64,000 bases of DNA from Candidatus Saccharimonadota bacterium. Its GTDB lineage: Bacteria; Patescibacteriota; Saccharimonadia; Saccharimonadales; Saccharimonadaceae. Made by a program: the position numbers and the translations under genes. Below the pieces are notes generated by a model. It did not search any database and was not told the origin of the DNA. It saw only the letters and a program-made list of their open reading frames with translations. Location: assembly GCA_017556795.1 (NCBI GenBank), contig JAFYLZ010000004.1, positions 1 to 64,000 of the forward strand, written 5' to 3'. The first letter of the stretch is position 1; the number at the start of each line of letters is the position of its first letter. This document shows, one piece after another, positions 32,594 to 40,767 of the stretch.

Positions 32594-32612
32594 ACAGGGG
32601 TAGAACAGGGGT
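32594..32612 (+). repeat. ACAGGGGT direct-repeat pair 3
   Basis: ACAGGGGTAGAACAGGGGT followed by GGGG, 20 bp past the 3' end of the minus-strand TraG-like gene. Confidence 0.75.
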
Positions 32613-32631
32613 GGGGAAGCATAGAAAAACT

Positions 32632-35322
32632 CTATTTCCCTTTCCTGCGCTTCTTGGAATTGTTTTTGCGTGGAGCTTGATTCTCTTTGTTCTCTGCTTC
32701 CTTGGCGGCGGCCAGCTTAGCAAGATCTTTTAATCCGAGTGATTCCTTGCCCTCTGCGGCGTTTGGGCTGATTTTTTGCTTGATCATATCGCCTTGCGGG
32801 GTTGGATTCTTTGGGAACTTTGGCTGATATTTAAAGTTCGGTTTTTGTTCGGGCCTAACCATAAGGACCTCTTGGCGACCAGAGTCGGAAAGTTCTTTCT
32901 TATACTTCTCTGATTGCTCAATGGTTTCCTTAATTTCTGCCTCAACTGCGGCGCGTGGACGGGCGTAATTGGCGCGTGAATGGGCCACAATGGCGTCAAA
33001 GTTATCCTTTGGTGTATGAGGAATAGAAAGCGTCGTAGCGGAGAATGCAGGCACCTTCTCGCCGCCGATAATCATCGAAATGATGAAGTTGCGGTTGTTG
33101 AGCTGAATGATATCAGACTCTTCGAAAGTTGGCTCAAATTGCTTAATAAGGACTGGTGCGTCGTCGGCAGACACGCGGAAACTAATAGTTGTACCAACGT
33201 TGCCAAAGACGGCGTCACGGACCGAGTCAGTCATTTGTGAGACGTATTGGTTGGCCACGGTGAGGTTAAGACCGTATTTACGAGCCTCAGAAAGGATCAC
33301 GGCGAAGGAGTCGGTGGCAAAGTTCTGAAACTCATCTACGTAGAGGTAGAATGGGCGACGATCTTCGATATTGGCGATGTCGGAGCGGCTCATGGCGGCA
33401 AGCTGAACCTTGGTGACGAGGAAGGCGCCGAGAATGGCAGCGTTGTCTTCGCCGATTAAGCCTTTAGAAAGGTTAACGACGAGAATCTTGCCTTCGTCCA
33501 TGATTTTGCGGATGTTAAAGCTGGACTTTGGCTGGCCGATAATATTACGAATAATTGGGTTGGCGGTAAAGGCACCAACCTTGTTAAGGACTGGGGCGAT
33601 TGATTCGTTAACCTGCTTTTCATTCCATTGGCCGAACTCGTGTTTCCAGAATTGAAGCACGGTAACGTCGGTACAATACTCGAGGGTTTCTTTGCGGAAT
33701 TCTTTATCGGTAAGAATACGGGAAATATCAAGCAGGGTGGTTTCTGGGCGGTCGAGCAATGCTAGAAGGGTATAACGCAAGATATGCTCAAGACGTGGAC
33801 CCCAGGAATCGCCGAACATACGCTTAAGTACGCCGATAACCTCGGAACAAATGTTCGGTTTGCGGGATGGGTCGTAAACTTCGAGCGGGTTGAAGGCAAC
33901 TGGATAGTCGACATCGGCAGGGTTGAAGTAGATAACGTCTTTAATACGTGATTCTGGCACGAAGCGGAGGTTGTCGGTGGCGAAATCGCCATGCGGATCA
34001 ATAATACAATAACCTTGGTTGTAGAAAGTATCAGAGAGAGCTAAGAGTTCGAGAAGGCCGCTTTTCCCTGCCCCGGTCTGGCCAATAATATAAATATGAC
34101 GTGAACGATCGCGGCGGAGCAAACCGAATTGGTGGTTAATACCACGGAAGTTAGTAAGGCCAAAGGCGGAAATATTTTCGTCGACTGATGGCATACCGGT
34201 GAGAACTGGAAGCTTGGCTGGTGGTTCAGCAGTCTTGGAATTAGCCCAGACGATATTAGGGGTCTCCACGGAGGTGTGTGGGAGGTGATAAACTGATGCG
34301 AGCTCGGAAATATTAAGAATAAAGCCATGATCGCTGAATTGGCGCATTTTGTAGGCGTCGAGGTCGTTTGGATTGAAGCTACCGCCAATCATCTTGAAGC
34401 CGTTAAGGTTGGTAGAGTTATATTGTTTAAACGTACCAACGAGGGCTTGCATATTTAATTTGGCGTCAACATCGGATTTGCCGAGGTAGGCAAGGCGAAT
34501 TTTGACTTCGTAGCCAAGCTTGGTAGCCTTTTCTTCGGCTTTAGCGATACGAGTTTTGTCGCGTTCGGAGAGCTCGATTTTTTCGTCGGAACCAGTACCG
34601 CCGGCTGGTGGACGGAACAGAGCGCCGAAGGCTTCAACGACCCAGGCCCAGTCAATACCAGAAAAGAGTGGCTTGCGGCCAGCTTTGACGCGTTTGACCC
34701 AGGTATCGGTGGTCTTTTTATGCCAATCGTCTGGGATTGGGCGAGCGAGAATCTGAATCCAAAGTTCTTCGGAATTGTCTGGATCGAGCTTAGCCAAAGT
34801 ACCAGTAATACCGGCAAGCGGGTCGACTTCGAACGTATCGAACGTTTTAATCGGCAAAACTTCGTTATCGGTAAGAGCGAGCTCAGAAGAGTAAGTGACT
34901 GGATATTTGCCACGATCGTCAACATAATCTTCGCTCATGGTGTGGATTTGGACGGTCGGATATTGAGAATAAATCTGGCCTTCGACAAAGCTTTGCAAAA
35001 CCTTTGGCACCCAGACGTAGAAGCGGATTTGGCCGGCAGTGGAAACGATTTCAAAAGACAAATGCTCTTGCACGCCACCAGAATTTTTGAGCTCGGATTT
35101 GTCGCGCAAAATACCGTGGAGAGAAGCGAATAATTGCTCGGCAGCAAGCTCTTTTTTGTCGTTGGTGCGTGGAATTTCGAGCATCAAAAGCACTGAGTCG
35201 ACGTTGAGTACTTTGAGTTTGTTGAGTTTTTTATAGTTTCTATAGGTTAAGAATGCCAAAATTGCTACAGCTGGTATCCAAACGATTGGCATAAGAATGA
35301 AATGTATAATGCTCTCCAACAT
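32632..35322 (-). CDS. Membrane-anchored TraG/HerA-type ATPase
   Basis: 896 aa. One N-terminal transmembrane helix (about residues 5-27), a 350-residue domain of unknown function, then a DNA-translocase-like ATPase core: Walker A GQTGAGKS at 414-421, IIDPHGDFA, and Walker B YLYVDEFQNF with Asp663-Glu664, followed by a sensor-like QYVSQM. This is the type IV secretion DNA-binding / conjugation coupling-protein class, common in Patescibacteria. The C-terminal tail after 790 is Lys/Pro-rich and disordered. No VirB4, relaxase or pilus genes are adjacent. The ATG is 9 nt after a TGATAAAAT-type -10, with AAAGG in between. Confidence 0.85.
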   Translation of the reverse strand: MLESIIHFILMPIVWIPAVAILAFLTYRNYKKLNKLKVLNVDSVLLMLEIPRTNDKKELAAEQLFASLHGILRDKSELKNSGGVQEHLSFEIVSTAGQIRFYVWVPKVLQSFVEGQIYSQYPTVQIHTMSEDYVDDRGKYPVTYSSELALTDNEVLPIKTFDTFEVDPLAGITGTLAKLDPDNSEELWIQILARPIPDDWHKKTTDTWVKRVKAGRKPLFSGIDWAWVVEAFGALFRPPAGGTGSDEKIELSERDKTRIAKAEEKATKLGYEVKIRLAYLGKSDVDAKLNMQALVGTFKQYNSTNLNGFKMIGGSFNPNDLDAYKMRQFSDHGFILNISELASVYHLPHTSVETPNIVWANSKTAEPPAKLPVLTGMPSVDENISAFGLTNFRGINHQFGLLRRDRSRHIYIIGQTGAGKSGLLELLALSDTFYNQGYCIIDPHGDFATDNLRFVPESRIKDVIYFNPADVDYPVAFNPLEVYDPSRKPNICSEVIGVLKRMFGDSWGPRLEHILRYTLLALLDRPETTLLDISRILTDKEFRKETLEYCTDVTVLQFWKHEFGQWNEKQVNESIAPVLNKVGAFTANPIIRNIIGQPKSSFNIRKIMDEGKILVVNLSKGLIGEDNAAILGAFLVTKVQLAAMSRSDIANIEDRRPFYLYVDEFQNFATDSFAVILSEARKYGLNLTVANQYVSQMTDSVRDAVFGNVGTTISFRVSADDAPVLIKQFEPTFEESDIIQLNNRNFIISMIIGGEKVPAFSATTLSIPHTPKDNFDAIVAHSRANYARPRAAVEAEIKETIEQSEKYKKELSDSGRQEVLMVRPEQKPNFKYQPKFPKNPTPQGDMIKQKISPNAAEGKESLGLKDLAKLAAAKEAENKENQAPRKNNSKKRRKGK

Positions 35323-35346
35323 GATACCTTTATTTTATCATAAAAC

Positions 35347-36375
35347 TTAAGCTATGGTGTAGGAATTCTTGTCTACTTTTTTGAAGAAAGTTTTGTTCTG
35401 GAGGTTGAGCAAAATGGTGGTTTCTTTGACTTTGCGGGTCTTGAGGACGCGCTTGACGATTTCTTCGCGGGTGAGTGGTTCGCCGGCGTTCTCGAGGATG
35501 TCCTTGATAATTTCGGCGACGGTACCCTTTGAATAGCCCCAAGATTTGAGAGCGTAGATACCACGACCAATCAAAATAAAGCGAGGATCTTTGATGAGTT
35601 CGTTGTGAATAGCTTGAATAGTAACGTTTTTGCGTTTGAAGTTAGATTCAGCGATTTCCTTGGCGATATCAGAGAAATGCATTGGCTCTTTCTTGGTTTC
35701 AAGGATGACAAAAATCTTATCGCGGATGTTCTTTGGGTTAACAGCTGGCCATTTGGTAAGGCCATAAAGACCATTCAAAGATGCGAGTTGCTTAGAAATT
35801 GACGCAACGGCTTTAATGTGATTAGGATGCTCATAATTTAGTTTGTCGTCAAGCTCGTTCAAGGTCATTGGGCTCTTGTGCTCTTTGATAATATTAACGA
35901 TTTCGTCAATTTTCTTGCGCATCTCTTTTTCGTTGCCGTCTTTAGCAATAGCGACTGCGGCATAGTATTTGTCGTTCTCTTCTACAACGGTAAGGTTGTT
36001 GCTAAAGGTAGCAATAAAATAAAGGCCGGTCCTCTCTGCGTTGTTAGTGGATCGGTTGTAGATTTTGTCGGCGAGGTCGGAAATTTTAGCGGTACGACCC
36101 ATTTCATCAAGATTTCTGATAATGATTTTTTCAGCGGCTGCGAGTTCGCTAATCTTATTCTCTTCTGCGGAAATACGAAGACGAATCAAGATAGCTTTTT
36201 CGAGCTGACGGACGCGTTCGCGTGTAATAGATAGCATTTCCCCGATTTGTTCAAGGGTTTCTTTGTTGCCGTTTAATCCAAAACGACGTGAGATAATTTC
36301 TTTTTCGCGGTCTTGTTCAATAATTGAAAGACTGCCAGAGATTGCTTTTTTTAGGATTTCCGCATTTTGATCCAT
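35347..36375 (-). CDS. Sigma-70 region 4 fused to HARE-type winged helices
   Basis: 342-aa putative transcription factor. Residues about 21-66 are a sigma-70 region 4 helix-turn-helix (SRRFGLNGNKETLEQIGEML, then SITRERVRQLEKAILIRLR) that would contact a -35 element or RNA polymerase. No region 2 is present, so it cannot be a full sigma factor. The remainder is a chain of winged-helix modules, one of them HARE-HTH/RpoE-delta-like (PMHFSDIAKEIAESNF with DPRFILIGRGIYAL). The frame opens at 36396, but ATG 36375 has AAAGGAAC before it. A consensus promoter precedes it. Confidence 0.8.
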   Translation of the reverse strand: MDQNAEILKKAISGSLSIIEQDREKEIISRRFGLNGNKETLEQIGEMLSITRERVRQLEKAILIRLRISAEENKISELAAAEKIIIRNLDEMGRTAKISDLADKIYNRSTNNAERTGLYFIATFSNNLTVVEENDKYYAAVAIAKDGNEKEMRKKIDEIVNIIKEHKSPMTLNELDDKLNYEHPNHIKAVASISKQLASLNGLYGLTKWPAVNPKNIRDKIFVILETKKEPMHFSDIAKEIAESNFKRKNVTIQAIHNELIKDPRFILIGRGIYALKSWGYSKGTVAEIIKDILENAGEPLTREEIVKRVLKTRKVKETTILLNLQNKTFFKKVDKNSYTIA

Positions 36376-36422
36376 TAAAGTGTTCCTTTTTTCCACCTCT
36401 GTTATTGATATAAATTTTTAAT

Positions 36423-36451
36423 ATGATACCATTTTTTATCACAGTTGTCAA
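36423..36451 (-). promoter_or_regulatory. Promoter of the sigma R4-HARE gene
   Basis: Minus-strand TTGACA (36446-36451), 17-bp spacer, TATCAT (36423-36428), about 48 nt before the ATG. Confidence 0.82.
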
Positions 36452-36565
36452 CTATGATTTCTCCCGGCATTTAAATATATTGTAGCATATTTTTTGAGAA
36501 TTTAGAAAAAAAATATTTAAAAGTTTTAAACATTAGTGAATTGTTACTTAATAATTACTTCTTGG

Positions 36566-36601
36566 CATGAAAAAAGCCCCGGACGTTCCGTTATCCGGGG
36601 C
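36566..36601 (-). terminator. Terminator of topA
   Basis: GCCCCGGA/TCCGGGGC stem with a 10-nt loop; on the minus strand it is followed by a T-run. It lies 70 nt past the topA stop. The rest of the 36452-36671 gap shows nothing else. Confidence 0.82.
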
Positions 36602-36671
36602 GGCAGACAAGTGGCAAAGGCTTGCCAAGATTCATAGAGGTCCGTTATGACCGAATATTATTATAGCGTAG

Positions 36672-38960
36672 TTACGCCTTTTTGGCAACGGCTTTCTTCT
36701 TGGTGGTTTTTCTTGTGGCGCGGCGCTTAGTCTTTGGCTTGTTAGCAAGATATTCTTTAGCCTGTTCCAAAGTGACGGTTTTTGGATCGACGTCTTTTGG
36801 CACGCGCACAAAGTTGCGGCGGCCTGGACCCTTAACGTATGGGCCGTAGGCGCCATTAATGATCTGGATTTCGTCCCAGTCGGCAATAATAGAGTCAACT
36901 TTAGCCTGATAGAGCGGGAGGGCCTCGTCGATAGTGACGGTGTACGGATCGAGGTCTTTGACCGGAATATTATATTTACCAGCCTTGAGATATGGGCCAA
37001 ATGGACCGTTGGCAGCAATGATTTCGGTGCCGTCTTTGGCGGTGCCAAGTACGCGCGGCAGGGTTGGCAAAGCGAGCTGGGTGAGAGCTTGCTCCAAAGT
37101 AACGGTTTTAACGGATTTGCGCTTTGGCAAAGGAGCAAAACGTGGTTTCTTGCCAGTTTCCTTTTCGTTACCGCCGAGCTGGATGAAGCCACCATTTTTG
37201 CCGATTTTGGCATAGATTGGATCGCCAGTCTCTGGGTCGTGGCCGAGCAAGCGTGAATTATTATAGCGTTCGACGCCATCGGCGGCGAGAACGGTGTTTC
37301 TGAACGGACCGTAGAAGTCACGGAGCATTTTGACGCGCTCGAGCTTGGCTTCGGCGATGAGATCGAGGTCTTTTTCGATGTTAGCGGTAAATTTATAGTC
37401 AACAATATTTTTGAAATTATCAACCAAGAAATCAGAGACGAGTTCGCCGATTGGGGTTGGAATGAGCTTGCCTTTGTTGGCGCCAGTTTTTTCGGTAGCT
37501 TTTTCGCGTTTGATTTCAGAAGCTGGCTTGACGGTAAGGGCAACTACCTCGCGGTCTTCCCCTTCGGATTCGCCCTTAATCACGTAGCCGCGAGCCTGGA
37601 TGGCGGTCATAATTGAAGCATAAGTAGATGGGCGACCAATGCCGAGCTCCTCGAGTTTTTTGACGAGTGAACCCTCGGTGTAACGAGCGGCTGGTTTGGC
37701 AAAAGTTTGCTTGGCGGTGAGTTCGCAGAGATTGACTGGATCGCCTTTTTTCAGATGTGGAAGCTCCAAATCTTTGGATTTGCCGTAGACTTTGAGGAAA
37801 CCGTCGAAGATCACGACTTCGCCTTTGGCGACGAATTGTTTGCCGTTTCCTTCGATTTCAATGTTGGTCTTGGCGACTTTGGCACTGGCCATTTGGGTGG
37901 CGACGGTGCGAGACCAGATTAGCTGATAAAGACGGCGTTCGTAATCGTTTTTGCCAGCAGTGGTGTTTTCGATGTGGGTTGGACGAATGGCTTCGTGGGC
38001 TTCTTGGGCGGAAGCATCTTTAGTCTTGAACGTGCGGACTTTAAGATAGTTTTTGCCAAAATGAGTTTCGATGTAGCTAGCGATGGCGGCAACGGCTTGA
38101 GATGAAAGATTGAGGGAGTCGGTACGGTGGTAAGTAATTAAACCAGCCTGGTAGAGACCCTGAGCGGCCGTCATAGTGGTGCGGGAGCTAAAACCGAGTT
38201 TGGAGTTGGCTTCGATTTGAAGCGCTGCGGTAGTGAGCGGAACCGGATTGCTCTTGCTGCCTTCGGTTTCTTCGACGTTTGAAACGGCAAACTTGGCATC
38301 TTTCAAATCATTTAATAGAGTAGTAGCCTCTTCTTCGGTGGCTGGGTTGTTCCCTTCTAGACTGGCCGTGAATTTGGCTTGATTTTCGAATTCGCCACTT
38401 ACTTTAAAGCTGGACTTTGATTCGAATTTTTCGATATCTTTTTCGCGCTCGACGATGAGGCGGAGGGCTGGCGACTGGACACGGCCGGCTGAAATAGCGC
38501 CTGGAACTTTGCGGCGGACGATGTCGGAAAGATCATAACCTACGAGCATATCGAGGGTTTGACGGGCTTGCTGAGAATAAACCATGTCCATATCGACGGT
38601 GCGTGGATTTTCGATGGCTTTTTCGAGAGCTGGCTTGGTAATTTCGTGGAAAGTGATCCTGGCGGTGTCTTTTGGCAGATTCAAAACTTCAAGAAGATGC
38701 CAAGAAATTGATTCTCCTTCGCGGTCTTCATCGGTCGCGAGCCAGATTTTGTCGGATTCTTTAACGGCTTTTTTCAGCGCGCTAATGATTTTGGTGTGTT
38801 CTGGATCAATTTCATAAGTCACGTCGAAGGTGGTTTTGTTGACTTTGGTGTCTTTTCTGATGTGCCCAACAGAGGCGAGCACCTGAAAATCATTGCCCAA
38901 ATATTTTTCAATAGTTTGTGCCTTGGCAGGAGACTCGACGATGACTAGGTTTTTTGACAT
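36672..38960 (-). CDS. topA: DNA topoisomerase I
   Basis: 762-aa type IA topoisomerase relaxing negative supercoils. TOPRIM acidic residues in NLVIVESPAKA and ATDEDREGE; the active-site tyrosine is Tyr277 in LITYHRTDS; the gate region has GRPSTYASIM. The C-terminus lacks classical zinc fingers but carries repeated topoisomerase C-terminal modules (GPFGPYLKAGKYNIP, GAYGPYVKGPG) and a basic tail of KKT/KKKAV. The frame extends upstream to 38987, but ATG 38960 begins the conserved MSKNLVIVESPAK and sits 7 nt after a -10 box. Confidence 0.96.
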   Translation of the reverse strand: MSKNLVIVESPAKAQTIEKYLGNDFQVLASVGHIRKDTKVNKTTFDVTYEIDPEHTKIISALKKAVKESDKIWLATDEDREGESISWHLLEVLNLPKDTARITFHEITKPALEKAIENPRTVDMDMVYSQQARQTLDMLVGYDLSDIVRRKVPGAISAGRVQSPALRLIVEREKDIEKFESKSSFKVSGEFENQAKFTASLEGNNPATEEEATTLLNDLKDAKFAVSNVEETEGSKSNPVPLTTAALQIEANSKLGFSSRTTMTAAQGLYQAGLITYHRTDSLNLSSQAVAAIASYIETHFGKNYLKVRTFKTKDASAQEAHEAIRPTHIENTTAGKNDYERRLYQLIWSRTVATQMASAKVAKTNIEIEGNGKQFVAKGEVVIFDGFLKVYGKSKDLELPHLKKGDPVNLCELTAKQTFAKPAARYTEGSLVKKLEELGIGRPSTYASIMTAIQARGYVIKGESEGEDREVVALTVKPASEIKREKATEKTGANKGKLIPTPIGELVSDFLVDNFKNIVDYKFTANIEKDLDLIAEAKLERVKMLRDFYGPFRNTVLAADGVERYNNSRLLGHDPETGDPIYAKIGKNGGFIQLGGNEKETGKKPRFAPLPKRKSVKTVTLEQALTQLALPTLPRVLGTAKDGTEIIAANGPFGPYLKAGKYNIPVKDLDPYTVTIDEALPLYQAKVDSIIADWDEIQIINGAYGPYVKGPGRRNFVRVPKDVDPKTVTLEQAKEYLANKPKTKRRATRKTTKKKAVAKKA

Positions 38961-38967
38961 ATATATA

Positions 38968-38976
38968 ATAATAGCA
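38968..38976 (-). promoter_or_regulatory. Leaderless promoter of topA
   Basis: Minus-strand TGCTATTAT ends 7 nt before the ATG. Confidence 0.68.
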
Positions 38977-39019
38977 CACCCATGCAAGCATAGGCGGTTT
39001 CGTAAGAAATTTTGGGCAC

Positions 39020-39331
39020 CAAAAAACCTCAGGTAAGGGTGGGCATCACCTGAGGTTTTTTGGCCCTCTAACGCATCTCTTTTGACACCGGGAGAACCCC
39101 GGAAGCGCGACCCACCTCACACAATATTGGGGCCCGCCGGTTAGAGGGATTGCTATGCCTTCGAAATTGATCCCCGTAAGTGGAGGTAATACTTAAAGGC
39201 TCCAAACGCTAATAGAAGATTGTTTGAAGTCTGGGGGTTTCAAAAGCACGCAATTTCTGCTACAGTCTAAATGTTGTAGCCGAAATTATTATTTATTTAG
39301 GTGCGGTGTGGAACCGGAATGGTTCCAACTG
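39020..39331 (-). ncRNA. Candidate structured non-coding RNA, about 310 nt
   Basis: A consensus promoter on the minus strand (39338-39366) and a strong terminator (39021-39062) bracket 312 nt with no ORF of note. Helices, read on the minus strand: GGAACC/GGTTCC near the 5' end; AATTTC-GCTACA with TGTAGC-GAAATT; a long helix of TTGC, TGCTTTTGAAA and CCCC with GGGG, TTTCGAAGGCA and GCAA (G-U pairs tolerated); inside it CTTCAAAC/GTTTGGAG; and a 3' domain closed by CCCTCTAAC/GTTAGAGGG with an internal CCGGG/CCCGG hairpin. No RNase P (GAGGAAAGTCC), tmRNA T-loop or SRP (GGAAG..AGCAG) signature is found. Identity unknown. Confidence 0.6.
39021..39062 (-). terminator. Terminator of the minus-strand ncRNA
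   Basis: AAAAAACCTCAGGT and ACCTGAGGTTTTTT form a perfect 14-bp stem; works on the minus strand (T6). It may also stop + reading. Confidence 0.88.
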
Positions 39332-39337
39332 TCTTTA

Positions 39338-39366
39338 ATTATATCACTTGAGGAAAAAAATGTCAA
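39338..39366 (-). promoter_or_regulatory. Consensus promoter of the minus-strand ncRNA
   Basis: Minus-strand TTGACA (39361-39366), exactly 17 bp, then TGA plus TATAAT (39338-39343). The -35 overlaps the dprA start codon (39360-39362), so ncRNA and dprA transcription could interfere. Confidence 0.88.
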
Positions 39367-40277
39367 CACTTTTTTCACACTTTTACAGCAAAATCAACCA
39401 AATTTCCCCCCTGGAGAATAATTTTACAGGGGTGCTTGACGCTATTGCGGTTAAGCCTAAAATGTTGTATTTTCGTGGTAAAATGCCCGAAAATATGATG
39501 GATGACGATTTGACGAAGCGGCCGAAAAGTGTTGCAATTGTGGGAACGCGACATTGTACGAAATACGGAGAAGAAATTGCCTACAAAATGGCTTTTGAGC
39601 TGGCGAAGCGGGGCGTGGTGGTGATTTCGGGTTTGGCTTATGGGATTGATTCGATCGCGCACCAGGCAGCCTTAGATGCGGGCGGAGTGACGGTTGCGGT
39701 ACTTGGTACGCCGATTGATCGAATTTACCCCAGGGCGCACGAGGGGTTGGCGCGCGAAATAGTGGAAAAAGGCGGCATGATTCTATCTGAATACGCTGCG
39801 GGCGAGAAGGTCTATCCAAAAACCTCGTTTTTGGCCCGTAACAGGCTGATTGCGGGGCTTGCGGATGCGGTAGTGATAGTTGAAGCGGCGGAGCGTTCTG
39901 GCTCGCTCAACACGGCTATGCACGCCTTGGACCAGGGTAAGGAGTTGTTCGTGGTGCCGGGAGATATCACCCATCCGATGTCTGCCGGGTGTAATAAATT
40001 GTTAAAACAGGGGGCGAACCCCTATACTGATATAGATGATTTGCTAGATTTCTTCTTCCCGAAGCGTCAAAAAGCTGGGTTAAAACAGATGGTGATTTTT
40101 GGCGACACGCCAGAGGAGCTTTCCCTGATAAAATTAATGCATGATGGTATCAAAAACGGTGAAGAGATGATCAAAAAAACAGAGATGCCAGTGGCGATTT
40201 TTAATCAAACAATTACGATGCTCGAGATTAAAGGCCTAGTGCGGAGCCTAGGTGCGAATCAATGGATGTTAAAATAG
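39360..40277 (+). CDS. dprA: DNA-processing protein DprA
   Basis: 305-aa DprA, which loads RecA on incoming ssDNA during natural transformation. The Rossmann-like core is evident: VAIVGTRHCTKYGEE, GVVVISGLAYGIDSIAHQAAL, VLGTPIDRIYP, LARNRLIAGLADAVVIVEA, ERSGSLNTAMHALDQG, FVVPGDITHPMSAGCNKLL. A C-terminal winged-helix-like tail follows. Start ATG 39360 with TGAGG 7 nt upstream (the frame opens at a TTG at 39348). It suggests competence, often reported in Patescibacteria. The end overlaps the convergent pth by 50 nt. Confidence 0.94.
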   Translation: MSTLFSHFYSKINQISPLENNFTGVLDAIAVKPKMLYFRGKMPENMMDDDLTKRPKSVAIVGTRHCTKYGEEIAYKMAFELAKRGVVVISGLAYGIDSIAHQAALDAGGVTVAVLGTPIDRIYPRAHEGLAREIVEKGGMILSEYAAGEKVYPKTSFLARNRLIAGLADAVVIVEAAERSGSLNTAMHALDQGKELFVVPGDITHPMSAGCNKLLKQGANPYTDIDDLLDFFFPKRQKAGLKQMVIFGDTPEELSLIKLMHDGIKNGEEMIKKTEMPVAIFNQTITMLEIKGLVRSLGANQWMLK

Positions 40278-40752
40278 CAGGCAGCTGTTCGCGTTCCGTA
40301 TCTGTAAATTTGGACAAAACAAAGTCGATATCGCCGATTTTGTGGCGGAGTTCGTCGTTCCCTGTGCCGAGGCGAAGGCGTGGGAAATCTTCGGTGCCAA
40401 GTTCGGCAATTACGGATTTAAGGCCGTTATTGCCGCCAGCTGAGCCTTTGGCGCGGTAGCGGGTTTTGCCGAATTCAAGCTCAAAATCGTCACAAATAAT
40501 TAAGAGGTCATCAGGGGAGATTTTGTAGAAATTCATGAAGTTTTTGACCACTTTACCAGAGTCGTTGTAGAAGCTTTGTGGCTTGATCAAGAAAGTATCG
40601 CCGACGCGGGCCCAAATGGCGTTGAATTTCGGTGTTTTTTCCCAGTTAATCCGGTGAACTTTGCAATAAAAATCTAGCGCCAAGAAGCCAAAATTGTGGC
40701 GGGTAAAATTATACTGATTGCCGGGGTTTCCGAAGCCAACGATTAATTTCAT
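40228..40752 (-). CDS. pth: Peptidyl-tRNA hydrolase
   Basis: 174-aa Pth, rescuing peptidyl-tRNAs that drop off the ribosome. Catalytic His is in NFTRHNFGFLALD, with supporting Asn in VGFGNPG and SFYNDSG, and Asp in IICDDFELEFG; GSAGGNNGLKSV is the conserved Gly-rich loop. Slightly shorter than E. coli (194). Its leaderless-type promoter sits in the 15-bp gap after der. Confidence 0.95.
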   Translation of the reverse strand: MKLIVGFGNPGNQYNFTRHNFGFLALDFYCKVHRINWEKTPKFNAIWARVGDTFLIKPQSFYNDSGKVVKNFMNFYKISPDDLLIICDDFELEFGKTRYRAKGSAGGNNGLKSVIAELGTEDFPRLRLGTGNDELRHKIGDIDFVLSKFTDTEREQLPAILTSIDSHLGSALGL

Positions 40753-40758
40753 AGGGTC

Positions 40759-40767
40759 ATTATACCA
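40759..40767 (-). promoter_or_regulatory. Leaderless promoter of pth
   Basis: Minus-strand TGGTATAAT ends 6 nt before ATG 40752. Confidence 0.78.

Larger units (their letters stand above)
31758..32631. other. 874-bp non-coding region at a strand switch
   Basis: No supported gene. It separates the + division cluster from a minus-strand block. It holds a copy of the 13-nt dispersed repeat (31802-31814), a TGTGGAAAA box (31966-31974), three ACAGGGGT pairs, a 28-bp dyad (32247-32274), a terminator-like hairpin (32345-32364) and many GGGG runs on the + strand. Confidence 0.8.

Noticed and set aside
32035-32612. CRISPR array from the ACAGGGGT repeats
   Set aside because: Repeats are 8 bp with 3-bp gaps in isolated pairs, no spacer structure and no cas genes.
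39020-39331. Identification of the 39-kb ncRNA as tmRNA or RNase P RNA
   Set aside because: No GAGGAAAGTCC, no T-loop GTTCRA with CCA end closing on a GGGG 5' end, and no tag ORF with ALAA-type ending could be found by eye.
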